Origin: CAVPTL01 sp963729195 | Lineage (GTDB): Bacteria; Actinomycetota; Thermoleophilia; Gaiellales; JAICJC01 | Reading direction: 5' to 3' | Length of the DNA stretch: 64,000 bases | Assembly (NCBI GenBank): GCA_963729195.1 | Contig: CAVSNF010000019.1 | Location: forward strand, 372,001-436,000 | Part shown: positions 17,974 through 27,102 of the stretch, in pieces | Layout of the letters: each line of letters starts with the position of its first letter | Position numbering within the stretch: position 1 is the stretch's first letter | Made by a program: the position numbers and the translations under genes | The notes under the pieces: generated by a model | Database searches by the model: none | The model's input: only the letters and a program-made list of their open reading frames with translations | Told to the model about the DNA's origin: nothing

Positions 17974-19398
17974 GTGACCAGCCCCGTCGTTCGCCTGCCG
18001 CCCAGCCCCACCGGCCTTCTGCATGTCGGCAGCGCTCGCACCATGCTGTACAACTGGCTGTTTGCCCGTGGCGGGGACGGTCGGGTGGTGCTGCGCTTCG
18101 AGGACACCGACACGGAGCGTTCGACCGACACTGCGATCGAGCAGGCCCTGCGGGTGTTCGCGTGGCTTGGAATCGACTGGGACGCGGGGCCGTATCGTCA
18201 GACCGAGCGGTTCGACCTCTACCGCGCCGCGGCCGCTGAGCTGGAGGAGAGCGGCAAGGCGTATCGCTGCTATTGCACCGCCGAGGAGCTCAAGCTGGAG
18301 CGGGAGCGGCGCAGCGCGGAGAATCTGCCGTTGATCTACGGCGGCCGTTGCCGCAACCTCAGCGCCGAGCAGCGGGCCGGATTCGAGGCCGAGGGGCGCA
18401 GCTTTGCGCTGCGCTTGAAGGTGCCCGAAACCGGCGTCACCGCGATCACCGACGTCGTTCGTGGTCCCGTGGAATGGGACAACGCGCTGCTGGGAGATCA
18501 CGTGATCATGCGCACCGACGGGACGCCCACCTACCAGTTCGCCAATCCGTTCGACGACATCGACATGGGTGTCACGCACGTGATCCGCGGGGAGGATCTG
18601 CTGTCGTCCACTCCCCGGCAGCTGGCGCTCTACGCGGCGCTGGGTGCGGAGCCTCCCATCTACTGCCACCTGCCGATGGTGCTCGGCCCCGACCGCAAGC
18701 GCCTGTCCAAGCGCCACGGCGCCGTGTCGGTCGAAGAGTTCCGGGATCGGGGTGTGGTGGCCGACGCGTTGATCAACTACGTGGCGCTGCTCGGCTGGAG
18801 CTTTGACGATCACACCAACTTCATGACCCGAGACGAGCTGGTGGCCCGGTTCTCGCTCGAGCGGGTCACGGCGGCGCCGGGCGTGTTCGATGTGGAGAAG
18901 CTGGAATGGCTGAACGGCGAGCACCTGCGGGCGATGTCGCCCGAGGCGTTCGCCGATGCGGTGCTCGACCACCTCGAGTGGCGCGGGTCACAGCTCGCCG
19001 CCCAGCCTGAGCGGGTTCGTCAAGCCGCCGCGCTGGTGCAGGAGAAGCTGCGCGTGCTCGACCAGTTCGAGGGCATGTGCGGGTTCCTGTTCGGCCCGGT
19101 CGAGGTCGACCCCGACGCCTGGGCGAAGGTGGCCGCGACGCCCGACGCTGCCCGATCCTTGGCGGCTGCGCGGTCTCAGCTGGGCGCCGTCGCCGGCTGG
19201 CAGGCAGATCAGATCGAGGCCGCGCTGCGAGCGGCCTGCGAGAGCGAAGGGCTGAAGCCGCGGGTGCTGTACGCCCCGGTGCGGGTCGCAATCACCGGCA
19301 GCACGGTTTCGCCGGGGTTGTACGAGAGTCTCGAGCTGCTGGGGGAGGGCGAGTCGCTCGCTCGCATCGACGCCGCGCTCGCACGCCTCGGCGTGTAG
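17974..19398 (+). CDS. gltX: Glutamyl-tRNA synthetase
   Basis: 474 residues from GTG 17974; intact. It charges tRNA-Glu (a matching tRNA-Glu gene lies at 26947-27019). The class I HIGH-type motif is in RLPPSPTGLLHVGSAR at the N terminus, DYVVRGDD-type sequence appears as HVIRGEDLLSST near residue 205, and the KMSKS-type loop is KRLSKRHGA near 245. The C-terminal anticodon-binding domain is complete. The frame remains open upstream, but the family begins right at VVRLPPSPTG. A second, shorter relative (gluQRS-like) lies at 28687-29574. Confidence 0.97.
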   Translation: MTSPVVRLPPSPTGLLHVGSARTMLYNWLFARGGDGRVVLRFEDTDTERSTDTAIEQALRVFAWLGIDWDAGPYRQTERFDLYRAAAAELEESGKAYRCYCTAEELKLERERRSAENLPLIYGGRCRNLSAEQRAGFEAEGRSFALRLKVPETGVTAITDVVRGPVEWDNALLGDHVIMRTDGTPTYQFANPFDDIDMGVTHVIRGEDLLSSTPRQLALYAALGAEPPIYCHLPMVLGPDRKRLSKRHGAVSVEEFRDRGVVADALINYVALLGWSFDDHTNFMTRDELVARFSLERVTAAPGVFDVEKLEWLNGEHLRAMSPEAFADAVLDHLEWRGSQLAAQPERVRQAAALVQEKLRVLDQFEGMCGFLFGPVEVDPDAWAKVAATPDAARSLAAARSQLGAVAGWQADQIEAALRAACESEGLKPRVLYAPVRVAITGSTVSPGLYESLELLGEGESLARIDAALARLGV

Positions 19399-19456
19399 CA
19401 GGATCGGCACGGCCGGCGCAGAACCTCTCAAGGCGATCCCTGCATCGCCAACTGCC

Positions 19457-19885
19457 ATGTTTGAGACCTTTTCCAGATCCACGGTGTCGCTGCCACGCCT
19501 GAGTATCGCCGGGCTGATGCTGGCGTTCGTGCTCTCGGCGACGGTTGCGACGTTCGTGGGCGTGGCGGCCTGGTCGCTGGGAACCAGCACCGGACCGTCG
19601 CCGGCGGCGATCCGTGAGAGCGCCTACCAGGCGGGGGTGGCCGACGGCCAGGCCCAGGGCCGTACGGCGGCGGAGCAGACCGCCCGCAACCACGCCTACG
19701 CCAAGGGCCGCATGATCGGGTTGCGGTTGGGCCTGCACAAGGGGTTGCGGCGCGGCAAGGCAGCCGGCCTCACAGCGGGCCGGGCTCAGGGATACCGGTC
19801 GGGGTACGCCGCCGGTGTGCAGGCCGGTCGGGTGCAGGGAGCAGCCGCGGCCGCCGCCAAGCCCAAGAAGCACACCCACAACTGA
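19457..19885 (+). CDS. Membrane-anchored protein with glycine-spaced repeats
   Basis: 142 residues, not a family I can name. A cytoplasmic stub of about 17 residues is followed by one membrane helix (IAGLMLAFVLSATVATFVGV). The rest is a region where Gly/Ala recurs every four residues with Arg, Lys and Gln between: AYQAGVADGQAQGR, then GLRLGLHKGLRRGKAAG, then GYRSGYAAGVQAGRVQG. It ends in a short Lys/His tail. Such spacing can form tightly packed helices or amyloid-like stacks; no function is inferred. No clear ribosome site or promoter was found; a 6-bp hairpin GGCGAT/ATCGCC lies just upstream. Confidence 0.7.
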   Translation: MFETFSRSTVSLPRLSIAGLMLAFVLSATVATFVGVAAWSLGTSTGPSPAAIRESAYQAGVADGQAQGRTAAEQTARNHAYAKGRMIGLRLGLHKGLRRGKAAGLTAGRAQGYRSGYAAGVQAGRVQGAAAAAAKPKKHTHN

Positions 19886-19945
19886 TCGCAGCCGTCACCC
19901 CACCCATTTGCGGGGGGTTGGCGAGCGGGTGGGTGGAGTTGCCCG

Positions 19946-20327
19946 ATGATCCGGCAGGATTGCCGCGGTTTGCATATGATCGTGGCCACCATGGTGGTCA
20001 TCCTTTTGGGGGATATCGCCAAGGCCTCCGCGGTAACGGTGTTCTTGGCTGCGTTTGGTTGCATTGTCGCGGCCGGCTTCGCGATCCCCATGAGCATGGG
20101 GCCGGGCCAACCGGCCGCCGAGGCCTTCTGGCTGGCAAAGTCGATGGCCCTGCTCGGTGGAATCGCGGCGCTGGTGTTCGCCGCCACGGCCACGCGTCTA
20201 CTTCTGGCTCACCGGCCAGGCCTCAGAGCAGGCGTTCGTTCTGATCGAGATGGCGACCCTGGGGACGGCGATCGTGTTCGTGCTCGCGGTGGCGGCGCTG
20301 CTCGACGGGTCGCGCGAAAAGACCTGA
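19946..20327 (+). CDS. Small polytopic membrane protein (frameshifted)
   Basis: About 115-125 residues with three or four membrane helices and no recognised family. The first frame has MIVATMVVILLG and FLAAFGCIVAAGFAIPM, then LLGGIAALVFAATATR. An extra base near 20196 leads to VYFWLTGQASEQAFVLIEM and a last helix VFVLAVAALLDG, ending REKT at 20327. The start may be ATG 19946 or ATG 19976; the latter begins directly at the first helix. No operon partner is evident: the next genes are on the other strand. Confidence 0.55.
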
Positions 20328-20343
20328 AACCCTGCGCGGCGGG

Positions 20344-20999
20344 CTATCCGGGCCACACCTCGACGCTGTCGATCTCGACGGCCCGACGGGTGGGGTTGCG
20401 GTCGGCGATGCCCGAGCTTGAGCCTGGTGGCCGCGCGCGGACTGCACCGGCCCCGACAGACGGGCGAGCTCGAGTCCGTGCTCAGACACGAGCTTCACCA
20501 CCGGCTCGGGCCACGTCCATCCGACCAGGTACGGCACTCCCGGCGCCAGCGGCGCGGCTGAACGGCCCTGCCACCACGCCGCCGCCCAGCACCAACGCCA
20601 GCCGGCCGTCGGCCTGCAGCTTGAGGAACATGCCGGCGCCGCCACCGGTCACCGCCATCACCACCGTGGCCCCGGCCTCGAGGCCGATGCTGGACGCGCA
20701 GCCAGAACCGGCCCCAGACGGCCTTGGCCGGAAGCGGCGACGTCACGTAGGCGGGCATCGGTTCCACCTGCGCTCGCAAACAGCGAGCGCTTGCCGATGT
20801 GGCTCCAGCGATCGGTGGTCGTGACCGTGCCAACGGCCGACTGGAATCCCCACGTCGGCGGGCCTTCGAAGCTCGACGCCAGCAGCGGTCGCACTCCAGG
20901 CGAGAGCGAGCCCTGCGGCCGCGTGCTCCAGGCGGTGATCACGAGTGCGACGGCGGCCACGCCGACCACCAAGGCCACGGTTCGAACTGGGTGGCTCAC
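20344..20999 (-). CDS. Membrane-anchored LamG/concanavalin-like protein (frameshifted)
   Basis: Roughly 215 residues over at least four frames. It starts at GTG 20999 with a signal-anchor helix (VALVVGVAAVALVITAW), then SFEGPPTWGFQSAVGTV, RWSHIGKRSLFAS, AYVTSPLPAKAVWGRFWLR, MFLKLQADGRLALVLGG and the end RRAVEIDSVEVWPG at 20344. The pattern of short beta strands, with a typical EIDSVEV last strand, is that of LamG-like jelly-roll domains that bind sugars or proteins outside the cell. The start overlaps the stop of the histidine kinase gene by GTGA, so the pair is coupled. The frames are reconstructed by eye and the fold is an inference. Confidence 0.6.
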
Positions 21000-23416
21000 A
21001 GTCGTTCGAGCTTACCCGCCGGCACCGTGAAGCTGACTGTCGTGCCCGGCGCCGGGCGCCGAGGTGATGTCGAACGTACCGCCCGCCAGCCGGACTCGCT
21101 CGCCGGCCGCGTCGAGCCCAAAATGCATGCCGGGCTGGCCCTGCGGTATGCAGGCTTTCGGGGTCAAAGCCGCAGCCATCGTCGATCACGTGCCCGTACA
21201 CCTCATCGCCACGGTCGATCGCTGTGACCCGCACTTGCCGGGCGTGCGCATGCGTGCGCACGTTGGCCAGCAGCTCACGCACCGTTCGGTAGACCAGCGT
21301 CTCGGTCATCTCCTGGTAGCGCACCAGTCGGGTGTTCACCACCACCTCGAAGTCGCCGTCGTGCGGCGGCCCGCTCGGCGGAGTCGCGGATTGCGGCTGA
21401 GAGGCCGCGGGCCTGCAGCACCTGGGGGCGCATGTCGAACGTCAGCCGGCGGGTACGTTCGGTGGCTTCTCCCAGGATCGATCGAGTGGTCAGCGCGCTG
21501 CGCTCGGCCGAGGCGTTGTCGCCTCGCTGCAGGGCATTCGTGAGCTGGTCGAGGGAGAGCATGCAGGCGGTCAGCACCTGGATGGTGTCGTCGTGCAGCT
21601 CGACCGCGATCCGGGCCCGCTCCGCGTCCTGGGAGCGCAGCATCGACGCCACCACCGACTGACGGTGGCGCTCGCTCTCGGCCAGCGCCCGCTCGGTGCG
21701 GCGCCGCTCGGTCATGTCGAGCATGATCATGCCCACGCCGACCGGCGGCTCGGATCCGTTTCCGATCGGAAACATGCTCGTCAGCAGGTGGCTTTCATGC
21801 TCGGGGTCGGCGGTGGTTCTGCCCCGAGATCTCATGGGTGATCAGCGACTCCCCGGTACGCAGCACCTTACGCAGCAGCGGCTCGCACACGACGGCAAGG
21901 TCAGGCTGCACCTCGTGGATGGTACGTCCCACGGCATCGAGCTTCTGCAGGGCCGCCAGCGCCGGATTGACACGGACATAGCGAAGCTCCGTGTCGAGCA
22001 AGCGCGATTCCGACCGGAGAGTTGGCGAACACCGCGTCGCGCAGCGCGAGCGCCTCGTCCCGCTCGCGCACGGCGGTCAGCGCGCGGTCGAGCAGCCGCG
22101 CGTTCTCATGCTCGGAGTCCTTGCGTTCGGTGACGTCGTAGGCGACGCCTTGAACGAGGTACGGCTCGCCGTACTCGTCGCTGAGCACGGTCGCTCGATC
22201 CACCAGCCAGCGCATCGCCCCGGTCGCCGTCACCACCCGGTACTCCGCCTCGAACTCCACTCCGGCGGCGATCGCGTCGAGATAGGCGCCGATCACACGA
22301 TCACGATCCTCGGGGTGGATGTAGTCCCGCCAGAACTGCGGCTCGGCTGTCCATCGGCGGCGGTCGTATCCGAGGATTCCCTCGATCTGGGGACTGATGA
22401 AGAGCGTCTCTCCGTCAGGGTGGCGGACGTAGCTGGCAGCCGGGATCTGCTCGATCAACAGCCGGTGGCGGCGTTCTGATTGCTCGAGCGCGCGGCGCGC
22501 GTCGATCTCGCCGGTGATATCGAATCCGATCCCGATGCGCGACCGCATCGTCCCGTCGGGGTCTCGCACGATCGATTCGCGATCTCGCACCCAGACCGAT
22601 TCGCCGTCGGCGTTGAGCATGCGGTACACGCTGTCGTGCGGTCGCTGATCCCGGATCGCGCGGCGCCACTCGGCCTGCACACGCTCGCTGTCGTCGGGGT
22701 GGAGATGTGACGCCCACAACTCGTCTGGCCTGTCCCGCCAGCGCTCTTGTGGAACCCCGAGCATCGTTCCCAGCTGCGCGCTGGTGAAGATCGTGTCGCC
22801 GTCGGCGTCGCATTGGTAGGCGTATCCGGGCAGGCCGTCGATCAGGCCGCGCAGGAGTGCCTCGGATGCGCCCAGGGCCTCCGCGGCTCGGCGTGACTCC
22901 GTCCAGCAGCCGGCTGTTCTCCGCCACCAGGTTGGTGCTGGTAAGAGCCGATCCCAGCATCGGCGCCAACATCACCGCCTCGGCGATGTCCTCGGCGGTG
23001 ACCGTGCGATTGCGGCGGCTGTAGTGGACCTCCAAGAACAGCCGTCCGAGGTGACGCAAACGGCACCGGCACGATCAGCGCGCGAGCGGAGCCGATCCGC
23101 TCGAGATATGCCCCGCACTCCCGGTGGAGTGGTGGGCGACCGCCGCTCCAGCACCGAGGGCACTGTGGAGGTGAGCAGGTACTCGACGCCGGCCGGATCG
23201 AGAAAGTCGGAGAGGGGCAGCGGTGTGTCTACCTGGCTGACCTCGGCCGGCGTGAGCACGCCGCTGCAGGCGCGGTTTGCAACGGTGTTGGTGGCCGGGT
23301 CGACCTCGAACAGCACCGTGTGGTCGGCGGCCAGCACGTGCCGGGCGTACCCCAGCAGCTGGTCGATCAGCGAACCGGGCGGCTCGCTTGGCAGCGGCTG
23401 CGGGGAGCGATGACAT
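20996..23416 (-). CDS. Sensor histidine kinase, GAF-PAS-PAS-PAS-HisKA_3-HATPase (frameshifted)
   Basis: Soluble NarL/DesK-class sensor kinase of about 800 residues, readable across at least eight frames. In order: a GAF domain (LIDQLLGYARHVLAADH onward), a PAS around TMLGVPQERWRDRPDE, a second PAS around EGILGYDRRRWTAEP, a third (NSPVGIALARHG to MLDMTERRRTE), the dimerisation/phosphoacceptor box ERARIAVELHDDTIQVL with its His, and the ATPase box RELLANVRTHAHARQVRV and DDGCGFDPES. It ends VSFTVPAGKLERL at 20996. ATG 23416 lies 6 bases after GACAAT and probably is a leaderless start. No response regulator is adjacent. Its stop overlaps the LamG-like gene. Confidence 0.82.
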
Positions 23417-23494
23417 GCACGGATTGTCGCAGCCGCACCTGTCGGCACAGAATCACCCTTTCGCCGTCGTGAGGCGGTGCCGATATTCACAAAC

Positions 23495-23770
23495 ATGGGT
23501 CGTTTTCCTTTCCGCGCTGCGGCGTTCGCATGCGCGACCTTCTCGTTGACGATGGCGGTTCCGTCAGTTGCTCTGGCGAGCAGCTCGGGCGGATCCGTCC
23601 CGCGACCTTCGGCGCTTGCCGGAGGTGCGGTGGTCGCCGTTCTCGGTCTGGCGGCCATGGCCGCGCTGATCGTGTGGCGCCGGCGTCAGCCTCGGGAAGC
23701 CGACGGTTTCGAGGGCGACACGGTGTCGTCACCCGAGCCGCAGCTTCTCGACGACGAGCTGGCCGCGTAG
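23495..23770 (+). CDS. Small secreted or type I membrane protein
   Basis: 91 residues from ATG 23495. A signal peptide (RFPFRAAAFACATFSLTMAVPSVALA) ends at ALA, followed by a short Ser/Gly/Pro segment, a second hydrophobic helix AVVAVLGLAAMAALIVW and an RRRQ stop-transfer. An acidic cytoplasmic tail then ends DDELAA. No domain is recognised. It is divergent from the histidine kinase, with 78 bases between the starts, and convergent with the diguanylate cyclase. A link to either signalling gene is only positional. The start was chosen at the signal peptide; an in-frame ATG 18 bases upstream is possible. Confidence 0.65.
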   Translation: MGRFPFRAAAFACATFSLTMAVPSVALASSSGGSVPRPSALAGGAVVAVLGLAAMAALIVWRRRQPREADGFEGDTVSSPEPQLLDDELAA

Positions 23771-23795
23771 CTCCCGCAGCTCAACAATCTGAGAA

Positions 23796-25168
23796 TCAGG
23801 CCGCGAACTCGACGCGGTTGCGTCCCGCACGCTTGGCGCGGTAGAGCGCCTCGTCGGCGCGCTTCAGCGTCGCTCGCGGATCGTCTCCGAGGCGATGGAT
23901 CGCGTGTCCGGCGCTGAGCGTCGTGAGCTGGCCGCGGGCTGCCCAGTCGCCCTGCAGCCGGGTGATGAAGGCGGCCGAGTCGCTGCCGCCCAGCAGCATC
24001 ACGAACTCCTCACCGCCAAACCGAAAGACGCGGTCGTCGTGGCGCACCTGCTCGGCCAGGAATCGTCCCAGCGACTGCAGCTCGAGGTCGCCCGCGTCGT
24101 GGCCGTGAACGTCATTGACCTGCTTGAAGTGGTCGAGATCGATCAGCACGATCGCGTCGTCGGGCGTCGAGCGCGGCCAGCGCATGCATCGCCGCCCGGC
24201 GGTTGCCGATGCCGGTGAGCGCGTCGCTGAGTGCTTCCTGCTGGAGCCGGTCGACCAGTTCCAGCCGCATCAGGTGCTCCGACAGCGTCTGGGTCAGCAG
24301 ATCCAGCCGCAGCTGTCCGCCCTGGGCGCGCCCGCCGACGACGGTCAGCGACCGGCCGGGGGGATCGGCTGCGATCTCGCGCGTCCACTGCTCGTCCCAC
24401 CGCCCCTCTGCGACAGCTCGCTGCTCCTGTGCCTTCCAGAGGTTGAACGACGGTGCGCTGGAGGCCACCTGGATCGAGCCCTCGGCGGTCGAGACGACCG
24501 CGGCGGCAGCGCGGCCGTCGGTCAGCTCGCGAGCGGCGTGCACCGCCAGTTCAACCGCGGTTTCGGGAGTCTCGGTGGCGGAGATCCGCTGGGTGACGTA
24601 GGCGAGCCGTGAAAGGCCGTTCAGGGCCGATCGGTACTGGTGTCGTCCCTGGGCGACCGTCTCGCCGGCGACGGCCGATGCGGCGAAGCTCGTGAACGCC
24701 ACGATCTGGTCGACGTGCACGCCGCTGCGGGTCTCTGCCGCGGCCAGCGTTGCCAGCACCGTCAGGCCGGCAGCCACCGTGGCGTGTCCCCGGCGCTGGG
24801 TCAGTCCCACGGCGATCGGGATCAGGGTGGCCCCGGCCAGGAAGGTGAAGATGTCGTTGGGGTTGGGGGAGACGCCCATGATCAGGATCGTCCCCAGCAG
24901 GGCGAGCATGCACAGCCCGGGAACCCCCACCACCAGCCGCACGTCGGTCGACCGCCAGCGCATGCGTGAGAACAGCAGGCCGGTGACCGCGTACAGCAGG
25001 GTCAGCGAGTGCGATCTGCTCCAGCGAGGCCGATCGGCGCGGGTCGGGCAGCAGCAGGTGCCCGATCAGCGGGCACGGCGCCAGCGCGATGAACAGGAAC
25101 GCCAGGATCTGAGCGGGGCGCTCTGAGCTTGCGAGATCGAGGTCGGTCGGTGAGAGGTGTTCGCGCAT
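23796..25168 (-). CDS. Membrane diguanylate cyclase (frameshifted)
   Basis: Makes the second messenger c-di-GMP from two GTP. The N-terminal part has about six membrane helices (ILAFLFIALAPCPLIGHLLL through FLAGATLIPIAVGL). Then comes a GAF-like linker (ETAVELAVHAARELTDG to SSAPSFNLW) and the GGDEF domain starting LSDALTGIGNRR. The catalytic loop is FGGEEFVMLL, a functional variant of GGDEF, and the product-inhibition I-site RHDD lies five residues before it, so both activity and feedback control are expected. Shifts of one base occur near 25010 and 24180. The end DEALYRAKRAGRNRVEFA is typical. Confidence 0.88.
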
Positions 25169-25178
25169 CTGGGCGGCT

Positions 25179-25204
25179 GCAACGATCCCGCTGGGGGTCG
25201 TTGC
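25179..25204 (-). terminator. Hairpin between the vWA gene and the diguanylate cyclase
   Basis: GCAACGATCCC (25179-25189) pairs with GGGGTCGTTGC (25194-25204) over 11 bp with one G-T pair and a 4-base loop. It lies 50 bases after the stop of the vWA gene and 10 bases before the start of the cyclase on the same strand. It is probably a T-less terminator; it could also be part of the cyclase leader. Confidence 0.55.
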
Positions 25205-25253
25205 ATTACCGCCTAACGATCGGCAGCACCGCTCTCGAATTTCGGAGAAGCGC

Positions 25254-26556
25254 TCAGCCGTTGATGCGGCTGGTGCCCTTGGCGATGTCAGCGCTGATGG
25301 CGAGAAAGATGTTGGTCAGCGCGACCGGCTCGGGCTGGGCGTAGTAGTTGCCCGGGGACGCGATCTCCTGGAGCGCCTCGTCTCCCTGGATCGCGGGGCT
25401 CTCGGGAGTCGTTGCCGGTGACGGTCACACCGTTGACGATCGAGCCCCTGTCGGCGATGCACGCCTGGGCGCCGTCCCCGGAGACGTCATAGGCGATCGA
25501 GTACATCAGCACGCCTTTGGCCTTGGAGTCGCCGGCGACATCAACGGCTGTCTGGCACGGGTTGGTGCGGTACGGGCTGGTGGGAGCGCAGGTATCCGGG
25601 GCCTTTGTTGGCCGCGCCGTCGGAGAGGATGATGATGACCTTCTGGGTGCCGTCGCGACCGTCGGCATCGATCTCGTCCTGGGCCGCGTCGAGGGCGTTG
25701 GCATAGGCGGTCTGGCCGCCGGCCTGGACGCAGTTGATCGTGGAGATCAGCTCGCTGCCCGAGTTGAGGTTGCCCGGTGGTCGAGGCGTAGTCGCCGTTG
25801 AGCGGCACCAGCACGTAGGCGGCGCTGGGCGAGTCGTAGGCATTGCTGGCGGTGGCGCTGCAACCGGCCGCGGACGATGGGAGCCGGCGGGAGCACGGCC
25901 AGGCCGACGTTGTCGGTGGTCGGATCCATCGTGCGCATGAACGCCAGGATGCCCTGCTTGGCGGAGTCGAGCTTGCTGCCCGTCATCGATCCGGTGCGGT
26001 CGAGCACGATCATGACGTCCAGCGGAACCGCGCCGCACGGTGAGCAGGCCTGGGCGTGGACGGTCTCGGGGATGGTGTCGATCCCGATCAGGCGCAGGAA
26101 CGTGGTGGGCACGGTCGCGTCCTCGGTGACGTGCACGGTGTTGGCCGGGTTGCAGAACTTGCGGCTGGTCGAGCAGTCGGCGGTGGCAGTGGTGGTCACG
26201 GTGCCGGCGCCGACGATCGGGTTCTTGCCGTCGTCGGCGGAGCTGTAGGCGGAGGCCTGCGCGAGCGCGGCGCTGGTGTCGGGCAGGTTGCCCGCTCCGG
26301 CGGCGGCGGCGGCGTCGGCCGAGGCCTGCAGCTGCTGGTGCACCCGGTAGGCGTTGCCGAGGTCGATCACGGCGCCGGCGGTCATCATCAGCACGATGAT
26401 GAACACCGCCACCAGCGGCAGGGTCTGACCGGCCTCGCGGTTTTCACCACGGGCGGCATGGGATATGGCGGCGCGGAGCACGCTTCCGGGCCAACGGGGG
26501 GGACGCTGGGCCATGGGCTCAGCATGGCGGGTGGCGAGATGGCTGACGCCACCCAA
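25254..26556 (-). CDS. TadG-like pilus-assembly protein with von Willebrand A domain (frameshifted)
   Basis: About 430 residues. After an N-terminal cytoplasmic stretch comes the TadE/G-type segment GQTLPLVAVFIIVLMMTAGAVIDLGNAYR, a single helix followed by the usual QASADAAAAAGA. The extracellular part holds a vWA domain with the metal site VMIVLDRTGSM and, later, KVIIILSDGAANKG. Four one-base shifts occur near 25860, 25780, 25600 and 25405. It ends ADIAKGTSRING at 25254. TadG proteins anchor or tune Flp/Tad pili; no other tad gene is in the window, so its role is uncertain. ATG 26514 (MAQRPPRW) is an alternative start. Confidence 0.78.
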
Positions 26557-26575
26557 CTGGGGGAATTGTCAGGTG

Positions 26576-26701
26576 TCAGTCACGCCCGCGCGCGAGCATG
26601 GTGATCAGCCATCCGACGGCCACGGTTGCGAGCGTGAGCCACAGCGTCTCGGACACGGCAGCTGCGCGAACGGCCGTACTGTGTATCGGTCGAGCGGTCA
26701 T
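26576..26701 (-). CDS. Possible 41-residue single-helix membrane protein
   Basis: From ATG 26701 the frame encodes a basic N terminus, one hydrophobic helix (TLWLTLATVAVGWLITML) and a short ARGRD tail, then stops 20 bases before the vWA gene on the same strand. No family is recognised, and no ribosome site is clear. It may be a small partner of the TadG-like protein or a chance frame in GC-rich DNA. Confidence 0.3.
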   Translation of the reverse strand: MTARPIHSTAVRAAAVSETLWLTLATVAVGWLITMLARGRD

Positions 26702-26734
26702 CCCGCCCCGTTCGTTGCGCCCGCCACAATTCCT

Positions 26735-26765
26735 TGAATAATTGGTGCCAGGCACCAATTATTCA
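26735..26765. repeat. Perfect palindrome A (15-bp arms)
   Basis: TGAATAATTGGTGCC at 26735-26749 and its reverse complement at 26751-26765 flank a single A. The core GGTGCC-A-GGCACC and the outer GAATAA are shared with palindrome B 113 bases further on. The A+T-rich arms stand out from the surrounding GC-rich DNA. Confidence 0.85.
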
Positions 26766-26877
26766 TGTGGCGACGCGCGACGACTCGGCATGCGCGGACC
26801 GGCCCTGCGCCGGCGGTGCAGCGCGCCTACACCGACCATTGCGCCGACGGCACGTTTGTGGTCGTGCCAGTCGGCAG

Positions 26878-26908
26878 GTGAATAACGGTGCCAGGCACCG
26901 TTATTCAC
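26878..26908. repeat. Perfect palindrome B (15-bp arms)
   Basis: GTGAATAACGGTGCC at 26878-26892 and its reverse complement at 26894-26908 flank a single A. Compared with palindrome A it differs in two arm positions, and each change is matched in the opposite arm, so the pairing is conserved although the sequence is not. The 112-base spacer between A and B has ordinary GC content and holds a 38-codon frame (26765-26881) of doubtful meaning. Confidence 0.85.
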
Positions 26909-26946
26909 GCCGCGACCCTCGCGGGTGGCGAGGGTCGCAGGAGAGG

Positions 26947-27019
26947 TACCGCATACCGGATTCGAACCGGTGTTACCGCCGTGAGAGGGCGGCGTCCTGG
27001 GCCCCTAGACGAATGCGGC
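26947..27019 (-). tRNA. tRNA-Glu (anticodon CUC)
   Basis: 73 bases on the minus strand fold as a tRNA. The acceptor GCCGCAT pairs with ATGCGGT (one G-T), the D arm contains TCTAGGGGCCCAGGA, the anticodon stem CCGCC/GGCGG encloses loop CTCTCAC with anticodon CTC, and the T arm is CCGGTTCGAATCCGG. It closely resembles bacterial tRNA-Glu. The CCA end is not encoded. A probable -10 box TAGACT lies about 60 bases upstream. Confidence 0.95.
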
Positions 27020-27077
27020 CCGCATGCCGTGGCGGGCCGGAGCGATGCTCCGTCTCACTCCCATCCACAGCGCGATG

Positions 27078-27083
27078 AGTCTA
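27078..27083 (-). promoter_or_regulatory. Probable -10 box (TAGACT) of tRNA-Glu
   Basis: Read on the minus strand, TAGACT is preceded by TGC, giving an extended -10 element. It lies 58 bases upstream of the mature tRNA 5' end, leaving room for a short precursor leader. It is the same hexamer as in front of gcvT and guaB3. Confidence 0.45.
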
Positions 27084-27102
27084 GCAAGGCGAGCAGCCCG
27101 GA

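Noticed and set aside
17068..18972. A 634-codon minus-strand frame covering gltX
   Set aside because: The real gene is nfo (17068-17940). The rest is antisense to gltX, with composition typical of GC-rich shadow frames.
26765..26881. A 38-codon frame lying exactly between the two palindromes
   Set aside because: It has no ribosome site and no family resemblance; its limits fall in the palindromes by virtue of ATG and TGA in the arms. It is mentioned only as part of the repeat element.
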